39,777 nt of DNA from a virus. Made by a program: the position numbers and the translations under genes. Each line of letters starts with the position of its first letter. Position 1 is the stretch's first letter. Below the pieces are notes generated by a model. The model did not search any database. It was not told the origin of the DNA and saw only the letters and a program-made list of their open reading frames with translations. The stretch lies in IMG/VR virus record IMGVR_UViG_3300038309_000033, positions 1 to 39,777 of that record; one strand, 5' to 3'. This document shows positions 6,440-12,777 of this stretch, piece by piece.

Positions 6440-6640
6440 ATGAGTGAAAATGATAAAAACATGACTATCGAGGGGATCAAGAGAGAGGCGGTAGAGGAGA
6501 TTAACGCGGAAATCCGGAAGGAGTATTCTGGGAAGATCAAGGCCAAGCTTCTTCAACTTAAGACCGCCGAGAAAGTAGTTGCGAATATTAAAAGGGAGTT
6601 GGAGGACCTGGAGATCCGGATTCAGGAAGAGCTGTCATGA
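6440..6640 (+). CDS. Small coiled-coil protein
   Basis: 66 residues, start after AAAGGAGAAGAATT. The sequence is almost entirely charged and helical (EEINAEIRKEYSGKIKAKLLQLKTAEK...), with heptad-like leucines, so it should be a coiled coil. No family is recognised. Its stop overlaps the next start (ATGA at 6637), so the pair is co-translated. Sitting between the exonuclease and single-strand binding protein genes, it may be an accessory of recombination, but nothing in the sequence proves it. Confidence 0.7.
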   Translation: MSENDKNMTIEGIKREAVEEINAEIRKEYSGKIKAKLLQLKTAEKVVANIKRELEDLEIRIQEELS

Positions 6641-7209
6641 TTCTGCGGGGCCGACCTATCCCTGTGGAGTTCATGGGCTTTCATTCTGATACTTATCAAC
6701 TTCAACGAGCGGGATGGCAGATAGCGGAAAGTGTTGATAGAGACGCGTGTTCGGGCGGGACTTTCGGGCGGCTGGCTATTAGACACCCTCGATGGGACGT
6801 GTATGGCGTATCCGAGCCTTTCAGTCGGAAGTTGCTACTCCCTGTAGAATACCCCTATTCTCGTCATATAAGGGAGGAACCTTTTACCATCACAATTCAT
6901 TTGGCTCGGGAGATACGAATGGCTCTTCTGGAGCCGCTAACGGTATTTATAGCCGTAGATACCACTCCTTATTATGCGGAGCGGGAGTTCCTTGACGAGT
7001 TTCTGCTGTCGGAGACCACCTTCTTCCGTCCGATAGAAGAAGGAGAGGAAATCCTGCTTCATAAGGCGTCTATAGACGAAATCTTGTATATGGCTCTACA
7101 AAAGCAGGAGCCCGAGCAGGCTCGGATTCGCATGGAGCGCCAGGCTGAAGCTAAGCGAGAGGAGTACCGCCGGAGTGGAAAAGTCGCGGCTAAACTAATT
7201 GCTATATAA
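6637..7209 (+). CDS. Hypothetical protein of the recombination cluster
   Basis: 190 residues, starting at the ATGA overlap with the coiled-coil gene; there is no other good start nearby. The body looks like a globular alpha/beta protein. RPIPVEFMGFHSDTYQLQRAGWQIA opens it and HIREEPFTITIHLA follows, and it ends in a basic, helical tail (residues about 150-185, rich in R, E and Q). No catalytic motif is evident and I do not recognise the family. Position between DUF2800 and DUF2815 genes suggests a replication or recombination accessory. Confidence 0.7.
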   Translation: MILRGRPIPVEFMGFHSDTYQLQRAGWQIAESVDRDACSGGTFGRLAIRHPRWDVYGVSEPFSRKLLLPVEYPYSRHIREEPFTITIHLAREIRMALLEPLTVFIAVDTTPYYAEREFLDEFLLSETTFFRPIEEGEEILLHKASIDEILYMALQKQEPEQARIRMERQAEAKREEYRRSGKVAAKLIAI

Positions 7210-7217
7210 CTCATAGG

Positions 7218-7231
7218 GTTCCATGTGGAAC
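7218..7231. repeat. parS-like site 9 (GTTCCATGTGGAAC)
   Basis: CATGTG-centre version with GG/CC flanks, 9 bp after a stop and 30 bp before ATG 7261. Confidence 0.87.
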
Positions 7232-7260
7232 CCCTAACAACTATCATAAGGAGAAAAATT

Positions 7261-7893
7261 ATGACGACAAAAGTAAATCCAAGCAACTTGATCACGGATG
7301 AGCTACGCTTTAGCTACGTAGCCTTGTTCGAACCTCGGCCTAACCAGTCCGGAGTTATGAAGTACAGCGCATGCCTACTGCTCGACAAAACGAAGAAAGC
7401 GGAGCGGAAACGGTGGGACGCGGCGATAGATGCTGCTATTGCCCTCGGTATTGAGAGGGGCCTGTTCACTCTCGCTCAGAAACCGATCCTGAAACTCCCG
7501 ATCCGTGACGGGGATAAAGAGTTGGCAACAGAACAGAAGAAAGGGGAAGAGTACAGAAATTGTTGGTTTGTCAATGCGAATGCCTCGCATCTTGATAAAA
7601 ATGGGGGCGTACTCCCACCTCCGGAAGTCACCAAACCGCAGGGAGGCGTAGCTGTGCCCATCCTCGATCCACTGGAATTCTACAGCGGCGTATACGGCCG
7701 TGCCATTATCTCTTTTTACCCTTTCAATGAAGGAGGAAGTAAGGGCGTGGCTGTAGCTATCAACGGGGCGTACAAAACTCGTGAGGGGGACCGCCTTGAT
7801 GGTCGTATCAGCGCTGCGAGTGCATTCGCAAAATTCGCAGAGCAAGACTCTCAATCTGACGAAGCTTCAGATACGGAGGAGGACTTCAGCTAA
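7261..7893 (+). CDS. Single-stranded DNA-binding protein (DUF2815 family)
   Basis: 210 residues. Start placed at 7261 (MTTKVNPSNLITDEL) because AAGGAGAAAAATT precedes it; the longer frame from 7225 runs out of the parS-like site. The sequence shows DUF2815 hallmarks: RFSYVALFEPRPNQSG-MKYSACLLLDK near the start, a central FVNANASHLDKNGG and VLDP-EFYSGVYGRAIISFYPF-type strand region, AINGAYKTREGDRLDGR, and an acidic tail (DEASDTEEDFS) like that of T7 gp2.5. It should coat single strands made by the exonuclease or at the replication fork and recruit partners through the tail. Confidence 0.87.
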   Translation: MTTKVNPSNLITDELRFSYVALFEPRPNQSGVMKYSACLLLDKTKKAERKRWDAAIDAAIALGIERGLFTLAQKPILKLPIRDGDKELATEQKKGEEYRNCWFVNANASHLDKNGGVLPPPEVTKPQGGVAVPILDPLEFYSGVYGRAIISFYPFNEGGSKGVAVAINGAYKTREGDRLDGRISAASAFAKFAEQDSQSDEASDTEEDFS

Positions 7894-7903
7894 CCTACCA
7901 ACA

Positions 7904-7933
7904 GTATTCGACTACCGAAGGGTAGTCGAATAC
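7904..7933 (+). terminator. 13-bp stem, GAAG-loop hairpin
   Basis: GTATTCGACTACC (7904-7916) pairs perfectly with GGTAGTCGAATAC (7921-7933), with a GAAG tetraloop. It overlaps the first half of paired operator 5, so hairpin and operator may interact. No U-tract follows directly. Confidence 0.6.
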
Positions 7934-7950
7934 GTAAATTTTACGTAAAA
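7930..7950. promoter_or_regulatory. Paired TTACGTAA operator 5
   Basis: ATACGTAAA and TTTACGTAAAA with ACGT centres 11 bp apart, directly upstream of the AGGAGG ribosome site of the gene at 7965. Confidence 0.55.
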
Positions 7951-7964
7951 GGAGGACTACCAAG

Positions 7965-8177
7965 ATGGAATATACTAAGGTAACAGTGCGCCTTGGCGCT
8001 ACTATCAATATCGGGAACTTCGAGTCAGTCCGAGTGGACTACGAGGCCGAGGCGAATTTAGGTGAGTTCGATGATTACTTGACTGGAATCGACCAAGTCC
8101 GGAACGATCTTGCGGCTAAGTTGCAAGGGGACCTCCGGGATTCTAATGGCGGCAAGAACTTGCTGATCCCGAAGTGA
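7965..8177 (+). CDS. Small hypothetical protein, 70 residues
   Basis: Start after AAGGAGGACTACCAAG. The sequence MEYTKVTVRLGATINIGNFESVRVDYEAEANL suggests a beta-rich N-terminal half, followed by a helical, acidic part (VRNDLAAKLQGDL). No family is recognised, though similar short proteins opening with a TVRLGATINIGNYE-type strand occur beside phage replication genes. It is preceded by its own hairpin and paired operator, so it may be regulated separately from the polymerase downstream. Confidence 0.65.
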   Translation: MEYTKVTVRLGATINIGNFESVRVDYEAEANLGEFDDYLTGIDQVRNDLAAKLQGDLRDSNGGKNLLIPK

Positions 8178-8188
8178 CCTAATTAGGG

Positions 8189-8202
8189 GTTCCATGTGGA
8201 AC
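8189..8202. repeat. parS-like site 10 (GTTCCATGTGGAAC)
   Basis: CATGTG-centre version with GGG/CCC flanks and a further A/T step, in the gap before the DNA polymerase gene. Confidence 0.87.
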
Positions 8203-8230
8203 CCCTTAATAGCTATAAGGAGCCCCGGCT

Positions 8231-10201
8231 ATGACGAAGTCTAACTTATATTTTGATACGGAAGTTGCCTCAGGACTTCCCATTGACGTTGGAAGACACC
8301 GATTTTTACACGATAAGCACGCTCATTTTAGGTGCTTATCGTGGGCTGTTGATAACGCCCCCACCAAACTATGGCTCCCCGGCATGCCCGTTCCCGAGCC
8401 CTTTTTATCCCCGAATGATTATAATGTATACGCGTTTAACGTGCAATTTGACCAAATGGCAATTAATGTAGTTGGTAAACACTACGGTTTTAAACCTATC
8501 TACCTTGAGAGCTGCGTAGACATAATGGCTATCGCAGCTCGTTACGGGTACCCTCAGTCCCTTGAAAAACTTGGTGAGGCCCTTAATATTAGCCAGAAAA
8601 AACTGTCAGAGGGGAAGGACTTAGTAAAGCTTTTTTGTACCCCTCCGTTTAGGAACCTGAAGAAAGATGATGCTTGGCATGCGACCAAGTTCCGCAAGTT
8701 TTGCGAGTATTGTATGCGTGATAATGACGCCATGAGGGAAGCCCTGTCTAAGATGCCCGCTTCCTCTTTGTCTGCTGAAGAACAGGCTATATGGCTTGAG
8801 GTCGCCCGGACCAATGCTAAAGGGGTCCCTATAGACCATGCTGCAGTGGTTCGTATTAATCAAGTGGTTAAGTACTACCTCGAAAAAAGAACTAAAGAGA
8901 TTCCCAAAATAACAGGTGGGGCTGTTCAAACCATAGGCCAGAGAGATAAGATTCTGGCTTGGTGCGCTGATCGGGGCGTTAAAATGAAAAATCTACAGTC
9001 CCAGACTGTTGAAGATAAGATTAAGGAGTTCCATGTGGAACCCTTTGACGAGGAAGTATTCGAGTTGCTCTCCCTTCGCAAACTCATTGGGGGTTCAGCC
9101 ATTAAGAAATACCAGCGTCTTGAAGATATGGTATTTCTTAAACGGATATACGATAATATTCGGTATCATGGAGCGGGTACTGGCAGAATAACGGGGGGAG
9201 GGTTCCAACTTCTTAACCTGCCCCGGTTAAAAGTCAAGCCCAGGGAGGGGGAAACATATGACGAAGCTGTGGAACGGGTCATTAAATCCTTCTATGATAC
9301 CACGGTACTTAAAGAAGACGATCCACTTAGCTCCGCTAAGGCGTTAGTCAGGCCTATGATTAAGGCCCCTGAGGGGAAAGTTATTATGGCGGCAGACTGG
9401 TCTTCTATAGAGTACATACTACTTATGTGGTTTGCGGGGGAGACCGAGAAAGTAGAGAGGTTCCGTCAAGGGTTCGACCCTTACATAGATTTCGCGATGA
9501 GGTTATTCGGAATTCTATATGATCAAGTTACTGAACTACAACGACAAGAAGCAAAACCCCCCGTATTGGGGGCAGGGTACATGCTCGGATGGGAGGGCCT
9601 TATTGAGTACGCGGAGGGGTACGGAGTAGTGATGACAGACGAGGAGGCCCAATTTGCTACTAATACGTACCGGGCTGAGCACCCTTTGGTAGTTAAATCG
9701 TGGTATTCTCTTAAAAACGCTGCTCATAGTGCAGTCATGAATCCAGGAGTTGAATACCGAACCCATCGAACTATATTAAAAGTAGTAAAAGATAGGGCAG
9801 GGACCGGTTGGCTGAGAATGACTCTCCCATCGGGAAGGGCTTTATACTACTGTAAACCTCGAATGACTGACAGTAAATATGGTCCTGCTATTAAACATAT
9901 GGGCGTAGACCCTGTAACTAAGCAATGGGCGTGGGTATACCTCAAACCTATGAGGATAATTGAGAACGTCATTCAAGCTCTTGGGAGAGACATTCTTACT
10001 GCTGGGCTTGCTCGGTTGAAAGCTAACGGGTATACGAGAATAGGGGACATATACGATGAGGCTATAATGGAGGAACCCGTGGAGGGCGCTAAAGAACGAC
10101 TCGAACAGATGATTCGTTTAATGTGCGTACCCCCAACGTGGGCTCCGGATCTTCCGTTGTTCGCGGATGGGTATACTTCTAAACGATATAAGAAAGGATA
10201 A
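8231..10201 (+). CDS. DNA polymerase, family A, with 3'-5' exonuclease domain
   Basis: 656 residues, start after AAGGAG. N-terminal exonuclease motif I is YFDTE (D9, E11). The polymerase part shows motif A as MAADWSSIEYILLMW (catalytic D about 389), motif B as RQEAKPPVLGAGYMLG (K about 441) and motif C as GDIYDEAI (D about 609), where Y replaces the usual H of HDE. The size fits short phage Pol I-like replicases. A parS-like site is embedded in frame at 9028-9041 and read as EFHVEP, at the border before the thumb/fingers part. It replicates the phage genome together with the helicase-primase, ligase and SSB encoded around it. Confidence 0.95.
   Translation: MTKSNLYFDTEVASGLPIDVGRHRFLHDKHAHFRCLSWAVDNAPTKLWLPGMPVPEPFLSPNDYNVYAFNVQFDQMAINVVGKHYGFKPIYLESCVDIMAIAARYGYPQSLEKLGEALNISQKKLSEGKDLVKLFCTPPFRNLKKDDAWHATKFRKFCEYCMRDNDAMREALSKMPASSLSAEEQAIWLEVARTNAKGVPIDHAAVVRINQVVKYYLEKRTKEIPKITGGAVQTIGQRDKILAWCADRGVKMKNLQSQTVEDKIKEFHVEPFDEEVFELLSLRKLIGGSAIKKYQRLEDMVFLKRIYDNIRYHGAGTGRITGGGFQLLNLPRLKVKPREGETYDEAVERVIKSFYDTTVLKEDDPLSSAKALVRPMIKAPEGKVIMAADWSSIEYILLMWFAGETEKVERFRQGFDPYIDFAMRLFGILYDQVTELQRQEAKPPVLGAGYMLGWEGLIEYAEGYGVVMTDEEAQFATNTYRAEHPLVVKSWYSLKNAAHSAVMNPGVEYRTHRTILKVVKDRAGTGWLRMTLPSGRALYYCKPRMTDSKYGPAIKHMGVDPVTKQWAWVYLKPMRIIENVIQALGRDILTAGLARLKANGYTRIGDIYDEAIMEEPVEGAKERLEQMIRLMCVPPTWAPDLPLFADGYTSKRYKKG
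9028..9041. repeat. parS-like site 11, inside the DNA polymerase gene
   Basis: GTTCCATGTGGAAC translated as F-H-V-E within KEFHVEPFDEE. It is intragenic, which argues against a terminator role. Confidence 0.87.
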
Positions 10202-10205
10202 CGTT

Positions 10206-10415
10206 ATGACAGTTTCGTATCATAATAAAGACGAGTTAATGGAGATTGAATGTAACGCATGTGCTAAAGTAGAGGTATTCTATGGCACTTTTAATGAATG
10301 CGTTCAGCGAGCCAAGAAGGGCGGGTGGGTAATCCAGAGAGGGAGGGGCGGAGTATGGAAACACTTCTGTAGTTCAAACTGCAAGAGTGAGTATACCTTT
10401 ATGATAGACAGATAG
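10206..10415 (+). CDS. Small zinc-ribbon-like protein
   Basis: 69 residues, start chosen at 10206, four bases after the polymerase stop, with AAAGGATAACGTT upstream. Two cysteine pairs, CNAC near residue 18 and CSSNC near residue 57, are spaced as in a small zinc ribbon, with a basic aromatic stretch between (GGWVIQRGRGGVWKHF). Such proteins commonly bind nucleic acids or RNA polymerase. No specific family is recognised. It is probably co-translated with the polymerase. Confidence 0.7.
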   Translation: MTVSYHNKDELMEIECNACAKVEVFYGTFNECVQRAKKGGWVIQRGRGGVWKHFCSSNCKSEYTFMIDR

Positions 10416-10430
10416 GAGGAGGAGGTTAGT

Positions 10431-10778
10431 ATGAGTAAAGAACAGGAAGCGTTAGACAAAGCTATAACACTTCTGGATGAGTGCGCCACTATTATTTACG
10501 GTATTTGGGAGTCATTGGATAAGGTAGGGAGCAAGTCGCTAATAAAAAATTTGCTTCCGTCGGTTCAAGAGAGTACGCAATTGCTGATTGACTTGGGCAT
10601 AGACTTCACAGTACATAATAACGGGTTACATTTGATAATCCGATGTGACAGAGGTATTATTGATTTCTGGCCGAGTACCGGAAGATGGGTCCTCCGAGGC
10701 GATGGGGGCTGTAACCCCAAAGGTCGAAGCGTGCAGACTCTCTTAGGGTACATTAATCGGGATAATTCAGGAGAGTAG
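10431..10778 (+). CDS. Hypothetical protein
   Basis: 115 residues, start after GGAGGAGGAGG. The N-terminal two thirds is helical (KEQEALDKAITLLDECATIIYGIWESLDK, then SVQESTQLLIDLGIDF). The C-terminal third looks like a small beta sheet (HLIIRCDRGIIDFWPSTGRWVLRG). No motif or family is recognised. It is part of the run of small genes between the polymerase and the nuclease-ligase pair. The stop is directly followed by parS-like site 12. Confidence 0.65.
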   Translation: MSKEQEALDKAITLLDECATIIYGIWESLDKVGSKSLIKNLLPSVQESTQLLIDLGIDFTVHNNGLHLIIRCDRGIIDFWPSTGRWVLRGDGGCNPKGRSVQTLLGYINRDNSGE

Positions 10779-10779
10779 G

Positions 10780-10793
10780 GTTCCACGTGGAAC
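10780..10793. repeat. parS-like site 12 (perfect core)
   Basis: Exact GTTCCACGTGGAAC with GG/CC flanks, one base after a stop codon and 17 bp before ATG 10811. Confidence 0.9.
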
Positions 10794-10810
10794 CCCATAG
10801 GAGGCACCAG

Positions 10811-10984
10811 ATGAAGCGGCTAATAGAAATCCCTATAGTACGCGATATTATCATCGTTACACTCGGGATGTTTGTGATGTACTTGATGGCGGGGCTGGTA
10901 TTATATCTTAATCACTGTGATATTGTAGGGGTGATTAGGGCCTCGGATAGGAATATTAATATCTACTTAGACCACCAAGAATAG
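10811..10984 (+). CDS. Small single-span membrane protein
   Basis: 57 residues, start at 10811 after AGGAGGCACCAG; the longer frame from 10787 would start inside the parS-like site. A basic N-terminus (MKRL) is followed by a long hydrophobic stretch (about residues 11-35, DIIIVTLGMFVMYLMAGLVLYL) and a polar tail. It is probably an inner-membrane protein with the N-terminus inside. The role is unknown; a lysis accessory or exclusion function is possible. Confidence 0.6.
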   Translation: MKRLIEIPIVRDIIIVTLGMFVMYLMAGLVLYLNHCDIVGVIRASDRNINIYLDHQE

Positions 10985-10994
10985 GAGGCGATAA

Positions 10995-11183
10995 ATGGGC
11001 GGTACTACGCACGTGTATTTGGTAGTTCGGGGTGAGGCTTGGGAAGGGTACAAGGTCCGATCGGTTCATCGATCCTTGGCTGGGGCGGAGAAGTCCAAAG
11101 CTCGGATTATGGCTGAGCAAGATATCGATGAAACTGGTGAGGTAGATTATGTACATATCGTAATATCAGAAGTGGAGGACTAA
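10995..11183 (+). CDS. Small hypothetical protein (DUF7336-like)
   Basis: 62 residues, start after AGGAGGCGATAA. The pattern VYLVVRGEAWEGYKVRSVHRSLAGAEKSKARI, then a beta strand near the end (DYVHIVISEVE), recalls small phage and bacterial proteins in which a VYVVxxGEYS strand is followed by a V-F-S-x-x-E-K-A-E-A helix. This family assignment is tentative and its function is unknown. The stop is two bases before the next ATG. Confidence 0.6.
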   Translation: MGGTTHVYLVVRGEAWEGYKVRSVHRSLAGAEKSKARIMAEQDIDETGEVDYVHIVISEVED

Positions 11184-11185
11184 CC

Positions 11186-11575
11186 ATGGCGGGGCGCTAT
11201 AATAAATACTCAGACATTAAGGAAGAAGACATTGAGAACTACCTGGTTCAGCAGGTAGAGAAGATGGGAGGAGCGGCTATTAAATTCAACCCCCATAATA
11301 ATCGGGGGCTACCAGACCGTATATGTTTCTTTCCAGGGGGGCTCCTCCTCTTGGTAGAAGTAAAGCGGCCCGGAGAGAGGCCGCGTAAAAATCAAGAGAA
11401 GAAGCTCAAGGCGTTCCGGTCACTCGGGTTTCAAGCTACGTGGGCGGATTCATGGACTCGTGTAGACGAGATTGTTGCTTGGGTCAGGAAGTACTTAAAG
11501 ACTCATGCGATGGGGTTCCCTGTGGAACACGTTTGTTATCGTAGGGAATGCATACTAAGGAGGAATGAGAAATGA
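11186..11575 (+). CDS. VRR-NUC domain nuclease
   Basis: 129 residues, start after GGAGGACTAACC. It shows the compact virus-type VRR-NUC nuclease pattern: GLPDR (41-45, active-site D44), LLLLVEVKRPGERPRKNQ (53-70) with E58-x-K60 and Q70. These PD-(D/E)XK enzymes cut structured DNA and are common in phage replication clusters. Residues beyond about 100 are an extension encoding GFPVEH, where a degenerate parS-like site has been incorporated. The stop overlaps the ligase start (ATGA), so the two are coupled; cutting and sealing of replication or recombination intermediates is the likely joint role. Confidence 0.9.
   Translation: MAGRYNKYSDIKEEDIENYLVQQVEKMGGAAIKFNPHNNRGLPDRICFFPGGLLLLVEVKRPGERPRKNQEKKLKAFRSLGFQATWADSWTRVDEIVAWVRKYLKTHAMGFPVEHVCYRRECILRRNEK
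11515..11528. repeat. parS-like site 13, degenerate centre, in the VRR-NUC gene
   Basis: GTTCCCTGTGGAAC keeps both GTTCC and GGAAC arms but has two centre changes. It is translated as F-P-V-E in the C-terminal extension. Confidence 0.6.
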
Positions 11576-12762
11576 GTTTATCAGTAGGGGAACGCGTATT
11601 AATGGAAGTGCTACTTCTTCGGAAAACAAGTAGCAAACTGGATAAAGAACGTATACTATTACGAAACCAACACAGCCCCGTGTTTAGGAAGGTATTATAC
11701 TATACGTACAACCCGTTCTTAAAATACCATATTCGTAAGATCCCAGATGAGGTTGTAGGAACAGGGATGAAGGACCTGAACCTCGATACATGGGGGCTAC
11801 TTAACAAGCTGGCTCTTCGTAAGCTGTCTGGAATTGCTGCAAGGGAGACTCTTTTTGAGTACTTGGAGACCCTCACACCGGCAGCTGCCCTATTACTAAA
11901 ACTCATAATACAGAAAGACTTAAAGGCTGGTATAGCTGTTAAGTCTATAAACAATACCCTCCCTGATCTTATACCAACTTTCGAATGTCAGCTGGTCGAC
12001 GACTGGGAGGAGAATCGAATAACGTATCCGATCTTAATCGGACCTAAGATAGACGGTACTCGGGGGGAAAAACGCGGGCAGCACGTATTTACGAGGAGGG
12101 GCCACCAAATAATAGGGCTCCAACATATAGTCAATTACATTGCCACTGTTAACCCTAACCAATGTACATCGGGAGAACTGTTCATTCCGGGGATGCCTTT
12201 CCGCCGATCCAACGGGATTATAAAGTCTAACAAACCCAAAAAACCTAACGTGCGGTACGCCATATTCGATATTCTGTATGCGGGAAACCTCACGATGGAG
12301 GAGCGCGCCGATATGATTTCTAAAATGTACTACCCTCTGGGAACGAAACCTCTCCCCCCTGTATGCCACATCCCTCAAGTAGTAGCTCAGGACAGGTCGG
12401 AAGTAGATAAGATGTATAACCTTTGGAGAAGCCGTGGGTATGAGGGGCTCGTTGGGAAAGACCCCAGAAGCCTTCCGGCAGTAGGTAAGAACCACGCGTG
12501 GTGGCGGTTAGTGTCATGCATATCCGTGGAACTACGAATCATAGGGATATACGAAAGTGAAGAGAAACCCGGGTACATGGGCGGGATTGTTGTAGAAGGG
12601 GGTATCCGAATAGGCTCGGGGTTCTACGATTCTGAACGACTGGAGTATTTGAGAAACCCTGGGCTCATCATAGGTAAGACGGCTACTATAGAGGCTAAGG
12701 AGAGAACGGCTGCGGGGTCTTTACGTCAGCCCGTATTCAAGGCAGTACGATGGGACCTTTGA
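11572..12762 (+). CDS. ATP-dependent DNA ligase
   Basis: 396 residues, starting in the ATGA overlap with the nuclease. Motif I is PKIDGTRG with the nucleophile lysine at about residue 159. Downstream come the motif III-like region NVRYAIFDILY (about 225-235), motif IV EGLVGKDP (about 288-295) and a motif V-like KNHAWWRLV, then an OB-fold C-terminal part (about residues 320-396). Length and order match T7/T4-type phage ligases with an N-terminal helical DNA-binding region. It seals nicks made in replication and by the phage nucleases. Confidence 0.92.
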   Translation: MSLSVGERVLMEVLLLRKTSSKLDKERILLRNQHSPVFRKVLYYTYNPFLKYHIRKIPDEVVGTGMKDLNLDTWGLLNKLALRKLSGIAARETLFEYLETLTPAAALLLKLIIQKDLKAGIAVKSINNTLPDLIPTFECQLVDDWEENRITYPILIGPKIDGTRGEKRGQHVFTRRGHQIIGLQHIVNYIATVNPNQCTSGELFIPGMPFRRSNGIIKSNKPKKPNVRYAIFDILYAGNLTMEERADMISKMYYPLGTKPLPPVCHIPQVVAQDRSEVDKMYNLWRSRGYEGLVGKDPRSLPAVGKNHAWWRLVSCISVELRIIGIYESEEKPGYMGGIVVEGGIRIGSGFYDSERLEYLRNPGLIIGKTATIEAKERTAAGSLRQPVFKAVRWDL

Positions 12763-12777
12763 AACGGGAGGGGGATT

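Noticed and set aside
12515-12535. CCGTGGAAC in the ligase gene as a parS half-site
   Set aside because: Only the right arm matches; the left half has no GTTCC, so it is likely chance.
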